A stretch of DNA of 64,000 nucleotides, from NCBI GenBank assembly GCA_963737405.1, contig CAVTSL010000011.1:310001-374000 (forward strand). The letters run 5' to 3'. The stretch is from JACCTU01 sp963737405 (GTDB lineage: Bacteria; Actinomycetota; Thermoleophilia; Gaiellales; Gaiellaceae). Below are positions 51,411-59,638 of this stretch, piece after piece; positions within the stretch are counted from its first letter, which is position 1, and the number at the start of each line of letters is the position of its first letter. The notes beneath the pieces are model-generated. The model was not told where the DNA came from. It did not search any database and saw nothing but the letters and a program-made list of their open reading frames with translations. A program made the translations under genes and the position numbers.

Positions 51411-53821
51411 CGGCCGCGCGCGGCGCGGCGCTCGACGCCCTGGAGCCGCCGAACGCGCGTCCTGCCGCTGCCGTCGAGCGCGGCCTCGAGCACGTCGGGC
51501 AGCTCGTCCGCGAGCACGAACTCGAGCTTTTTCCGCGTGTCCTCCGGCAGCTCCTCGAGGTCGGGCTCGTTCTCGCGCGGGAGGATGACGCGCTTCAGCC
51601 GCGCGCGCTCGGCCGCGAGCACCTTCTCGCGCACGCCGCCGATCGGCAGCACCTGTCCCGTCAGCGTGACCTCGCCGGTCATCCCGACGTCCTCCGCGAC
51701 CGGGCGGTTGGTGACGAGCGAGACGATCGCGGTCGCCATCGCCACGCCGGCCGAGGGCCCGTCCTTCGGCACCGCGCCGGCCGGGACGTGGATGTGCACG
51801 TCGTGCGCGCCGAACCAGCCCGGGTCGAGCCCGAGCTCCACGGCATGCGAGCGGACCCAGGAGAACGCCGTCTGCGCGGACTCCTGCATCACCTCCGAGA
51901 GCTGCCCGGTGAGCTGGAGCTTCCCGCGCCCGTCGTAGGCGCCCGCCTCGATGAAGAGGATCTCGCCGCCGACGGGCGTCCACGCCAGCCCGGTCGCGAC
52001 GCCGGGCTCCGCGACGCGCTTGCGCACCTCGCCGGAGAAGCGCCGCGGGCCGAGCCACTCGCGTGTGCGCGCCTCGTCGATCTTCACCTTGTCGGCCTCT
52101 CCGCGCGCGATCTGCGTCGCCGCCTTGCGGAAGAGCGCGGCGAGCCGGCGCTCGAGGTTCCGCACGCCGGCCTCGCGGGTGTACTCGCGGATCACGACGC
52201 GAACGGCACGGTCGAGGATCGAGACGCGCGACGCCGTCAACCCGTGCTCGCGGAGCTGCTTCGGGATCAGGTACTTCCGCGCGATCCCGAACTTCTCGTC
52301 CTCGGTGTAGCCGGAGAGCTGGATCAGGTCCATCCGGTCGAGGAGCGGCGCGGGGATGGTGTCGGTCGTGTTCGCGGTGCAGATGAACAGCACCTTGGAC
52401 AGGTCGAACGGGAGGTCGAGGTAGTGGTCGCGGAACGTCGAGTTCTGCTCGGGGTCGAGCACCTCGAGCATCGCGCTCGCGGGATCGCCGCGGAAGTCGT
52501 TCCCCATCTTGTCGATCTCGTCGATCAGGAACACGGGATTGCGCGACTCGGCGTCGCGCAGCGCGCGGAGGATCGTCCCCGGCAGCGCGCCGATGTACGT
52601 TCGGCGGTGGCCGCGGATCTCCGACTCGTCGCGCACGCCGCCGACCGAGATGCGCACGAACTTCCGGCCGAGCGCCCGCGCGATCGACTGGCCGAGCGAG
52701 GTCTTGCCGACGCCGGGCGGGCCGACGAAGCAGAGCACCGGGCCGCTGAGGTCGTTCTTGAGCTTCGAGACGGCGAGGTACTCGACGATGCGCTCCTTCA
52801 CCTTCTCGAGGTCGAAGTGGTCGGCGTCCAGGATCTCGCGCGCGTGGTCGAGGTCGAGGTCGTCGGGCGTCGTCGTCGACCACGGGAGCGTGAGGATCCA
52901 TTCGAGGTACGTGCGGATCACGCCGTGCTCGGCGGCGGCGGAGGGCAGCCGCTCGAGCCGCGCGAGCTCGCGCTCGGCGGCCTTTCGCACGTCCTCGGGA
53001 AGCTCGATCGACGCGAGGCGCTCGCGGAGCTCCTCGACCTCGGCCCGCTCGGGGTCGCTCTCGCCGAGCTCGTCCTGGATCGCCTTCAGCTGCTGCCGGA
53101 GGAAGAACTCGCGCTGGCCCTTCTCCATCTCGGACTGCACCTGCGTCTGGATCTTCGAGCCGAGCTCGAACACCTCGAGCTCGCGGTTGAGGATGCGCGA
53201 CACCTCGCGAAGGCGTTCCTCGACGTTGGCGAGCTCGAGCAGGTGCTGCTTCTCCTCGGTCTTGATGCGGAGCGTCGACGCGACGAGGTGGCAGAGCGCG
53301 CTCGGGTCGTCGACGTTCGCCGCCGCGAGCTGCAGCTCCTCGGGGAGGTACGGAACGAGGGCGATGATGCGCGCGAAGAGGTTCTGGACGTTGCGCGTCA
53401 GCGCCTCGACCTCGCGCGACTCCTCGAGCACGTCCGGCACCTCGACGAAGCGGCCGAGGAGGTAGGGCTCGGTGTCGAGTGGCTCCTCGAGGTGGATCCG
53501 CCGGATCCCCTGCACGAGCACGCGGAGCGTCCCGTCGGGGACGCGGATCATCTTGTGGACCACGGCTGCCGTGCCGATCGTGTAGAGGTCCTCGACGCCC
53601 GGCGACTCCTTCTCCTGGTCGCGCGAGGTGAGGAGCGCGAGCATCCGATCGCCGGCGACGACGTCGTCGACGAGCTTGATCGAGCGCTCCTGGCCGATCG
53701 CGAGCGGCGTCATCGACTCGGGGAAGACGACGGTCTCGCGCAGCGGCAGGATCGGGAGGACCTGCGGGATCTGCACCTCGCTCGGCTCGACCAGCGGAGT
53801 CTCGGTCTCGATCTCGGTCAC
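51407..53821 (-). CDS. lon: ATP-dependent protease Lon
   Basis: Lon degrades misfolded and regulatory proteins. The N-terminal substrate domain begins VLPILPLRETVVFPESM; the AAA+ module has GPPGVGKTSLGQSIARALG near residue 364 and the Walker B VFLIDEIDKMG; the protease domain has the catalytic Ser in PKDGPSAGVAMA (near 687) and the Lys in GGVREKVLAAERA. 804 residues is usual. The GTG start overlaps hsp20 by 4 nt, suggesting joint heat or stress control. The end lies on the repeat element. Confidence 0.95.
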   Translation of the reverse strand: MTEIETETPLVEPSEVQIPQVLPILPLRETVVFPESMTPLAIGQERSIKLVDDVVAGDRMLALLTSRDQEKESPGVEDLYTIGTAAVVHKMIRVPDGTLRVLVQGIRRIHLEEPLDTEPYLLGRFVEVPDVLEESREVEALTRNVQNLFARIIALVPYLPEELQLAAANVDDPSALCHLVASTLRIKTEEKQHLLELANVEERLREVSRILNRELEVFELGSKIQTQVQSEMEKGQREFFLRQQLKAIQDELGESDPERAEVEELRERLASIELPEDVRKAAERELARLERLPSAAAEHGVIRTYLEWILTLPWSTTTPDDLDLDHAREILDADHFDLEKVKERIVEYLAVSKLKNDLSGPVLCFVGPPGVGKTSLGQSIARALGRKFVRISVGGVRDESEIRGHRRTYIGALPGTILRALRDAESRNPVFLIDEIDKMGNDFRGDPASAMLEVLDPEQNSTFRDHYLDLPFDLSKVLFICTANTTDTIPAPLLDRMDLIQLSGYTEDEKFGIARKYLIPKQLREHGLTASRVSILDRAVRVVIREYTREAGVRNLERRLAALFRKAATQIARGEADKVKIDEARTREWLGPRRFSGEVRKRVAEPGVATGLAWTPVGGEILFIEAGAYDGRGKLQLTGQLSEVMQESAQTAFSWVRSHAVELGLDPGWFGAHDVHIHVPAGAVPKDGPSAGVAMATAIVSLVTNRPVAEDVGMTGEVTLTGQVLPIGGVREKVLAAERARLKRVILPRENEPDLEELPEDTRKKLEFVLADELPDVLEAALDGSGRTRVRRLQGVERRAARGR

Positions 53822-54258
53822 GGGACGCGCAGCACCTCGATCGAGACGCGCATCGGCGCGGGCGCGCGCTCCGTCACCGGAAGCACGATCCGCAGCAGGC
53901 CGCGCTCGTACGTCGCCTTTGCCTCGTCGACGTCGACGTCGAACGCGAGCGACACCTCGCGCTCGAACGGGCCGTACTCGATCTCGCTGCGGTACCAGAC
54001 CTGCCCGTCGGAGCGCGGCCGTTCGCGGTCACCGGCGATCAGCAGGCGCCGGCCGTCGAGCACGATCCGGAGCGCGTCGGGATTCGCGCCGGGGATCTCC
54101 ACGACGAGCGTGAGCTCGGGCGGGTCCTCGGTGCGGAAGACGTCGATCTGCGGACGATGGGTCATCCGCATCCCCGCGGCGAAGCGCGGCACCTGCCAGA
54201 GGTCGGAGAAGAGCTCCTCGAGCTCGGCGAGGCGGTCGATGTCGCGCCTTCGTGCCAT
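53818..54258 (-). CDS. small heat-shock protein (Hsp20/alpha-crystallin)
   Basis: The 146-residue protein has an alpha-crystallin domain (about residues 36-135) with PQIDVFRTEDPPELTLVVEIPG, DGRRLLIAGDRER and YGPFEREVSLAFDVDVDEA, and a C-terminal ERGLLRIVLPV, where the IVL resembles the I-x-I tail motif. Hsp20 proteins hold unfolded clients for refolding or degradation. It is transcribed ahead of lon, and the promoter TACGCT is 7 nt before its ATG. No HspR or CIRCE site is visible. Confidence 0.9.
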   Translation of the reverse strand: MARRRDIDRLAELEELFSDLWQVPRFAAGMRMTHRPQIDVFRTEDPPELTLVVEIPGANPDALRIVLDGRRLLIAGDRERPRSDGQVWYRSEIEYGPFEREVSLAFDVDVDEAKATYERGLLRIVLPVTERAPAPMRVSIEVLRVP

Positions 54259-54265
54259 CGGCTAC

Positions 54266-54275
54266 AGCGTAGAGT
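54266..54275. promoter_or_regulatory. overlapping divergent leaderless -10 elements
   Basis: TACGCT on minus (54266-54271) lies 7 nt before the hsp20 ATG, and TAGAGT on plus (54270-54275) lies 8 nt before GTG 54284. They overlap by 2 bases in a 25-nt gap. Confidence 0.55.
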
Positions 54276-54283
54276 TCCCCCTC

Positions 54284-54430
54284 GTGGCGCGCCTGATCCT
54301 TCTCGTCAAGCTGGGTCTCGGGCTCTTCGCGGCGCTGCTCGTGGTCTGGTTCGAGGCCGTCCGCCACCTGCCCGCCGTGAAGCAGCGCAAGCGGGCGCGG
54401 CGCCGCGCCAGGATCCTTTCGCGCTCCTGA
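54284..54430 (+). CDS. small membrane protein, unknown
   Basis: A 48-residue protein with one membrane helix (LILLVKLGLGLFAALLVVWF) and a strongly basic tail (KQRKRARRRARILSR). It has a GTG start with TAGAGT 8 nt upstream. The combination of divergent promoter, hydrophobic helix and basic tail suggests a genuine small gene. It ends 15 nt before the glycosidase gene. I cannot assign a role. Confidence 0.55.
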   Translation: MARLILLVKLGLGLFAALLVVWFEAVRHLPAVKQRKRARRRARILSRS

Positions 54431-54445
54431 GCTAACGCTTACTCC

Positions 54446-55748
54446 TTGAAAACAGTGCGCGGCTACGTTCGTCGCGTGCTTCGAGTCATGCTCGCATCGA
54501 TCGTCGCCGTCGGCGCCTTCCTGGTCTACGCCATGCGCGCCGACGCGTCGCCGTACGTCCAGTACGGCGTGCAGGACGACGCCTGGCTGCTCGGCGGGCC
54601 CGGCACGTTCGACGAGCGGCTCGACAAGGTCGACGCGCTCGGGGTCGATCTGGTGCGGATCAACATCCGCTGGGAGCAGGTCGCCGCGAAGCGACCGGCC
54701 CAGGCGACGTCGAACGTCGATCCGGCGTACAACTGGGCCGCACCCGACGTTCTCCTCGAGGGCCTGCGTGCACGAGGGATCGGCGCCGTGGTCACGCTCG
54801 TCGGCACGCCGCGCTGGGCGAACGGCGGCCGCGCGTCGAACTGGGCGCCGACGAGCGCGAGCTCGTTCGCCAACTTCGCCTACGCGGCGGCGACGCGATA
54901 TCCGTGGGTGCGCCGCTGGGTGATCTGGAACGAGCCGAACAAGTACTGGCAGCTGCGTCCGACGAGCCCGTCGACGTATACGAAGCTGCTCCTGAACCCG
55001 GCCTACGCTGCGCTCAAGCGCGCGAACCGCGCGAACCTCGTCGCCGGCGGCGTGACCGCGCCGCGCGGCGGGTCGGGGAGCGTGTCGCCCGTCGACTGGA
55101 TCCGCGGCATGGACCGCGCGCACGCACGACTCGACGCGTACGCGCACCATCCGTACCCCGTCAGCCGGCTCGAGACGCCGACGAGCGGCGGCTGCAAGCG
55201 CTGCGAGAACATCACGATGGCCGATCTGGAGCGTCTGCTCTCGGAAGTGAAGCGTGCGTTCGGCGCGAAGCGGATCTGGCTGACCGAGTACGGCTACCAG
55301 ACGAATCCGCCCGACCGGTTCTTCGGAGTCTCGCAGGCGACGCAGGCGCGTTACCTCGTCAGAGGCGGCGCTCCGCGCCTACCGCGCGCCGTACGTCGAC
55401 ATGCTGATCCAGTTCCTCGTCCGGGACGAGGCCCATGTCGGACGCTGGCAGAGCGGGCTCTTCACGATCAACGATCGCGCGAAGCTCTCGGCGGCCGCGT
55501 TCCCGATGCCGCTGGCGCGCCTCTCGCTCCGCGGTTCGACGGTGACGCTGTGGGGCCAGGTGCGGCCGGGCCTCGGCGCGCAGACGTACCGCCTCCGCTA
55601 CTCGACCGGCCACGGCTGGCGCTGGCTCGGCGGCAACCGCCGGACGAGCTCGCGCGGCTTCTACGTCGTCAAGGTGCGCGTCCCCAAGCGGACGACGGTG
55701 CAGGCCTTCTCGAACGGCGAGCTCAGCGCCGCCGTTCGGGTTCGCTAG
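54446..55748 (+). pseudogene. secreted glycoside hydrolase of clan GH-A type, frame broken once
   Basis: A signal sequence (MLASIVAVGAFLVYAMRADA) precedes a TIM barrel with DLVRINIRWEQVAA, WNEPNKYWQL (acid/base Glu) and WLTEYGYQTNP (nucleophile Glu). An extra A at 55361 changes frame; removing it joins QARYLV to EAALRAYRAPYVDMLIQFL and continues to a C-terminal beta module. The corrected length is 433. It resembles endo-glycosidases of the GH5/GH39 type without a clear substrate. Starts at 54446 (TTG), 54455 (GTG) or 54488 (ATG) all fit. It shares CTAG with the next gene. Confidence 0.75.
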
Positions 55749-55942
55749 CGCACGGCTGCGTAGAGCACGACGGCGACGCCGACGAGGACCGGCACCCACG
55801 CCCAGCGCAAGACCGCGAAGGCGCGCTGGTCGCCCGGACTTGGGCCCGGCTCGGGCGTGTAGGGGTCGAGCTGCGGCTCGTCCCAGTCCTCGACCTCGCT
55901 GGCCTCGGGGTCGACTCGGTGGTCGGGCGGATGCTCGCTCAC
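55745..55942 (-). CDS. small single-pass membrane protein, unknown
   Basis: A 65-residue protein with an acidic, Pro-rich N-terminus (EASEVEDWDEPQLDPYTPEP) and a C-terminal helix (WAWVPVLVGVAVVLYAAV). GTG start with TAACTT 7 nt upstream. The stop lies on CTAG with the glycosidase. Such tail-anchored small proteins are often of unknown role. Confidence 0.6.
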   Translation of the reverse strand: MSEHPPDHRVDPEASEVEDWDEPQLDPYTPEPGPSPGDQRAFAVLRWAWVPVLVGVAVVLYAAVR

Positions 55943-55949
55943 GCGCCGG

Positions 55950-55959
55950 AAGTTAGCAT
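55950..55959. promoter_or_regulatory. overlapping divergent leaderless -10 elements
   Basis: Minus TAACTT (55950-55955) lies 7 nt before GTG 55942, and plus TAGCAT (55954-55959) lies 9 nt before GTG 55969 of rfbA. Confidence 0.5.
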
Positions 55960-55968
55960 CGCCCTCTC

Positions 55969-56754
55969 GTGAGGGCGAAAGGACTCATCGCCGCGGGCGG
56001 CGAGGCGACGAGGCTCGGTGAGCTGACGCGCGTCGCGAACAAGCACCTGCTTCCGGTGGGCCGCTGGCCGATGATCTACTACCCGCTCCAGCTGCTCCAG
56101 CTCGCGGGCATCCAGGAGGTCCTGATCGTGACCGGCCAGGGGCACGCGGGGCAGCTGATCGACCTGCTCGGCGACGGGCGCATGCCGACGCGCGGTTCGG
56201 AGGAGCCGCTCTTCGAGCTCGACATCTCGTACAAGGTGCAGACCGAGCCGGGCGGGATCGCTCAGGTCGTCGGCATGGCGGAAGGCTTCGCGGGAACGGG
56301 CAAGCTCGTCGTGTGCCTCGGCGACAACCTCTTCGAGTTCGCCGAGGTCGAGGCGATCCGCTCGTGGGCCGAGGCCGGTGACGGCGCGCAGATCTTCGTC
56401 AAGGAGGTGCCGGACCCCGAACGGTTCGGCGTCGTCGTCTACGACGAGGACGGAAACGTCACCGACCTCGCGGAGAAGGCCGGCGTCGTCGACAAGCGCT
56501 TCGACGCACCGCCGTCGAGCGACGCCGTGGTCGGGCTCTACTGCTACGACGCCGACGTCTTCGAGTTGATCCACCACCTCGAGCCGTCGAGCCGCGGCGA
56601 GCTCGAGATCACGGACGTCAACCGCACGTACGCGCAGCGAGGCAGGCTCAGCGTGAAGCGCGTCCAGGGCTGGTGGCACGACGCGGGGACGCACGAGGCG
56701 CTGTCCGACCTCGGCGCGCTCGTCGAGGAGACGGGAGCGAACAAGCCGGCATGA
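55969..56754 (+). CDS. rfbA: nucleotidyltransferase, glucose-1-phosphate thymidylyltransferase type
   Basis: It has the nucleotide-binding start GLIAAGGEATRLGELTRVAN followed by KHLLPVGRWPMIYYPLQLLQ, a slight variant of the family GGxGTRLxPLT motif, then LGDNLFE and GVVVYDEDGNVTDLAEK. The enzyme makes dTDP-glucose from dTTP and glucose-1-phosphate. 261 residues. It lies at the head of the rfbA-rfbC-rfbD run. It could also use another nucleotide, since the second conserved Gly is Ala. Confidence 0.85.
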   Translation: MRAKGLIAAGGEATRLGELTRVANKHLLPVGRWPMIYYPLQLLQLAGIQEVLIVTGQGHAGQLIDLLGDGRMPTRGSEEPLFELDISYKVQTEPGGIAQVVGMAEGFAGTGKLVVCLGDNLFEFAEVEAIRSWAEAGDGAQIFVKEVPDPERFGVVVYDEDGNVTDLAEKAGVVDKRFDAPPSSDAVVGLYCYDADVFELIHHLEPSSRGELEITDVNRTYAQRGRLSVKRVQGWWHDAGTHEALSDLGALVEETGANKPA

Positions 56755-57227
56755 ACGGCATCGAGCGGATCCCGCTGCAGCGCTTCGCGGACGATCGCGG
56801 GTGGTTCATGGAGCTCGCCCGCCGGTCGCGGATGGCCAAGCCGTGGGGACAGACGAACCTCTCGTTCTCGCGCAAGGGCGTGATCCGCGGCCTGCACTAC
56901 CACGAGCGCGGACAGGACGACCTCTTCGCGTGCCTGCACGGGACCGCGCGGGTCGTCGTCCTCGATCGCGAGACGGGTGAGACGTTCACCGAGGACATCG
57001 GCGACGAGAACCCCGTCGCGATCTACATCCCGGGCATCCACGCGCACGGCTTCGAGGCGCTCACGGATCTCCTGTTCTGTTACCACGTGACCGAGGAGTA
57101 CGACCCCTCGGACCCCGACGAGCACGCGATCGCGTGGAACGACCCGCGCGTCGCGCACCTCTGGAGCACGCAGTCGCCGATCCTCTCGCAGCGGGACCTC
57201 GACGCCGCGTCGTCCAGCACGGAGTGA
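56751..57227 (+). CDS. rfbC: dTDP-4-dehydrorhamnose 3,5-epimerase-like protein
   Basis: A cupin of 158 residues with FADDRGWFMELARRS, the catalytic-His segment KGVIRGLHYHERGQ (near residue 49) and YIPGIHAHGFEALTDLLFCYHVTEEYDP with the Tyr expected near 117. RfbC converts dTDP-4-dehydro-6-deoxyglucose to the L-form. ATGA overlap with rfbA. The usual length is 180-190, so the C-terminal part is shortened. Confidence 0.88.
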   Translation: MNGIERIPLQRFADDRGWFMELARRSRMAKPWGQTNLSFSRKGVIRGLHYHERGQDDLFACLHGTARVVVLDRETGETFTEDIGDENPVAIYIPGIHAHGFEALTDLLFCYHVTEEYDPSDPDEHAIAWNDPRVAHLWSTQSPILSQRDLDAASSSTE

Positions 57228-57250
57228 TGGTCGATGCGCGGGGAAGGGGC

Positions 57251-57325
57251 GCGGGGGAACCGGGAGGTTCCCTCGCAAGATGAAAAGAAGGGGGCTCGTG
57301 GGGGAAACATGGTTTCCCCCACGGG
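57251..57325 (+). other. double hairpin around the rfbD start
   Basis: Hairpin 1 (57251-57276) pairs GCGGGGGAACC with GGTTCCCTCGC across a GGGA loop, 11 pairs including one G-T. Hairpin 2 (57295-57325) pairs CTCGTGGGGGAAAC with GTTTCCCCCACGGG, 14 pairs including one G-T, and its three-base loop is the ATG start codon of rfbD. The spacer holds GAAAAGAAGGGG. The block looks inserted between rfbC and rfbD and could be a dispersed element. Confidence 0.7.
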
Positions 57326-58121
57326 AGCGAAGCGACGCGTCGTAGTCACGGGCGCCGGCGGCCAGCTCGGCCGCGCGCTCGTCGAGGCGTTCGCGGGGGA
57401 CGAGCTCGTGGCGCTGAGCCGCGAGGACTGGGACGTCGCGCTGCCCCCGCCCCTGCTCGAGGCGCCCGACCTCGTGTTGCACGCCGGCGCGTGGACGAAC
57501 GTCGACGGGGCGGAGGACGACCCACAGGGAGCCGCGGCCGTCAACGTCGGCGGAACGCAGAACGCCGCCTCGCTCGGCGCGCCCCTCGTCTACTACTCGA
57601 CCGACTACGTCTTCGACGGGACGAAGCGCACGCCGTACCTCGAGTCCGACGCGCCGAACCCGCAGTCGGCGTACGGCCGGACGAAGCTGCACGGCGAGGC
57701 GGCCGCGGGCGAGCGCGCGTGGATCGTCCGGTCGTCCTGGCTGTTCGGCCCGACGGGACACAACTTCGTCCGCACGATGCTGCGCCTCGGTGCCGACCGC
57801 AACGAGGTCGCCGTGGTCGACGACCAGCGCGGGTCGCCGACCTACGTCGGCCACCTCGCAGCTGCGACGCGGTCGATCGTCGAGCTGCCGTTCGGCGTCT
57901 ACCACGTCGCGGCCGAAGGCGACTGCACATGGGCCGACTTCGCGGAGGCGATCTTCGAGGAAGCCGGGCTCGAGACGCGGGTCCGTCGGATCACGACCGA
58001 GGAGCTCGGCCGCCCTGCTCCTCGGCCGGCGTACTCCGTGCTGCGGAGCGAAAAACCGGAGACGCCCGTCCTGCCGAATTGGCGTGATGGGCTCAGCGAG
58101 TGCCTGGCGCGAATTGGCTGA
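57309..58121 (+). CDS. rfbD: dTDP-4-dehydrorhamnose reductase
   Basis: An extended SDR of 270 residues: VVVTGAGGQLGRALVEAF at the N-terminus, STDYVFDGTKRTPYLESDAP with the catalytic Thr-Asp-Tyr context, and YGRTKLHGEAA with the catalytic Tyr and Lys. It completes dTDP-L-rhamnose synthesis. The ATG at 57309 is enclosed in the loop of a 14-bp hairpin; ATG 57234 would add 25 residues encoded by that structured region. The first option is preferred because the added residues are not conserved. The stop lies 8 nt inside the next gene. Confidence 0.87.
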   Translation: MVSPTGAKRRVVVTGAGGQLGRALVEAFAGDELVALSREDWDVALPPPLLEAPDLVLHAGAWTNVDGAEDDPQGAAAVNVGGTQNAASLGAPLVYYSTDYVFDGTKRTPYLESDAPNPQSAYGRTKLHGEAAAGERAWIVRSSWLFGPTGHNFVRTMLRLGADRNEVAVVDDQRGSPTYVGHLAAATRSIVELPFGVYHVAAEGDCTWADFAEAIFEEAGLETRVRRITTEELGRPAPRPAYSVLRSEKPETPVLPNWRDGLSECLARIG

Positions 58122-58593
58122 CTACCGCTTCCTCACCACCTGGCTCGTGGACGCGCCGATCGCGCGCGTCTGGGACGTGATCTACGCGATCGAGCTCTGG
58201 CCGAACTGGTGGAGAGGCGTGCAGAGCGTGACGGAGCTGCACCACGGCGACGGTGACGGCGTCGGCACGGTCTACCGCCACATCTGGCGTTCGAAGATCC
58301 CGTACGCGGTGCGTTTCGACGTCACGGTCGTCCGGGTGGAACGGCCCAACCTGATCGACGCGACCGCCGAGGGTGGGCTCGCCGGGACCGGGACCTTCCG
58401 ACTGTTCGAGGCGCCGCTCGGCACCGCGGTCACGTACGACTGGCGCGTCCGCACGACGAGAACCTGGATGAACGCGGTCGCGCCGGTCGCGCGGCCGGTG
58501 TTCGCGTGGAACCACCACGCTGTGATGAAGCAGGGCGGAGTCGGGCTCGCGGAGCGCCTCCGCGTCGCGCTGGTCGCGCAGTCCTCGGGCTAA
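58114..58593 (+). CDS. SRPBCC/polyketide cyclase-like protein
   Basis: A 159-residue START-like fold: ADYRFLTTWLVDAPIARVWD, WPNWWRGVQSVTELHHGDGD, IDATAEGGLAGTGTFRLFEA and YDWRVRTTRTWMNAVAPV. Members bind hydrophobic ligands or act as cyclases. The TTG at 58114 gives the tight 8-nt overlap with rfbD; ATG 58087 is an alternative. Its role in the rhamnose cluster is unclear. Confidence 0.72.
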   Translation: MADYRFLTTWLVDAPIARVWDVIYAIELWPNWWRGVQSVTELHHGDGDGVGTVYRHIWRSKIPYAVRFDVTVVRVERPNLIDATAEGGLAGTGTFRLFEAPLGTAVTYDWRVRTTRTWMNAVAPVARPVFAWNHHAVMKQGGVGLAERLRVALVAQSSG

Positions 58594-58637
58594 CCGAAAC
58601 CGTACAAAGGCGTAGGACAACCGCCGCGGCACGCGAC

Positions 58638-58643
58638 TACGCT
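58638..58643 (+). promoter_or_regulatory. candidate leaderless -10 for rfbB
   Basis: TACGCT lies 7 nt before ATG 58651. Confidence 0.55.
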
Positions 58644-58650
58644 TGACGCG

Positions 58651-59638
58651 ATGCGCCTGCTCGTCACCGGAGCCGCCGGGTTCATCGGCTCGCACTTCGT
58701 CCGCCGCGTCGCCGAGGCCGGGGACGACGTCGTCGTGCTCGACAAGCTGACGTACTCGGGCAACCGCGCGAACCTCGAAGGCGTCGCGCATGCGTTCCAC
58801 CAGGGAGACATCTGCGACCACGACGGCGTCGCGGAGGCGGCGAAGGGCTGCGACGCGATCGTCAACTTCGCCGCGGAGACCCACGTCGACCGCTCGATCC
58901 TCGAAGCGGCCGAGTTCATCCAGACGGACGTCGCCGGCACGCAGGTGCTGCTCGAGCTCGCGCGGCGCGACGGGATCCGCCTCGTCCACGTCTCGACGGA
59001 CGAGGTCTACGGCGACCTCGAAGGAGGCGGGCGCTCGAAGGAGGAGGATCCGCTGCAAGCCGTCGAGCCCGTACAGCGCGTCGAAGGCCGGCGGCGACCT
59101 GCAGGTGTTGGCGTACGTCCGGACCTTCGGCGTCGACGCGTGCATCACGCGCGGCGCGAACACGTACGGCCCGCGCCAGTACCCCGAGAAGATGCTGCCG
59201 CTCTTCATCTCCAACGCGCTCGACGGCCTGCCGCTGCCGGTGTACGGAGACGGCAAGCAGGTGCGCGAGTGGCTCCACGCGGAGGACCACTCCGCCGCGA
59301 TCGAGCTCGTGCTCCGCGAGGGTGTCTCCGGCGAGATCTACAACGTCGGCGGCGAGGAACGAGAGAACATCGACGTCACACGCCGCATCCTCGAGCTCAC
59401 GGGCGCCGACGAGTCACTGATCACGCACGTCGCCGACCGCCTCGGCCACGACCGCCGCTACGCGCTCGACGACTCGAAGCTGCACGCGCTCGGCTGGTCG
59501 CGCCGCTGGTCCTTCGACGACGAAGGCCTGGCCGCGACGGTCGACTGGTACCGCGACAACCGTGCCTGGTGGGAGCCGATCAAGTCGGGCGAGTTCCGCG
59601 AGTACTACGAGCGGCAGTACGCCGCCCGACTCTCCTAG
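58651..59638 (+). pseudogene. rfbB: dTDP-glucose 4,6-dehydratase, frame broken once
   Basis: The NAD-binding start is LLVTGAAGFIGSHFVRRV and the first half runs to STDEVYGDLEGGGRSKEEDP. Near 59056 one extra A (CTGCAAGCC) ends the frame; without it the sequence continues LQPSSPYSASKAGGDLQVLA with the catalytic Tyr-x3-Lys, then TRGANTYGPRQYPEK and EEDHSAA-like parts to the end. The corrected length of 328 is normal for RfbB. The enzyme makes dTDP-4-dehydro-6-deoxyglucose between RfbA and RfbC. It has its own promoter and shares CTAG with pknB. Confidence 0.85.
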
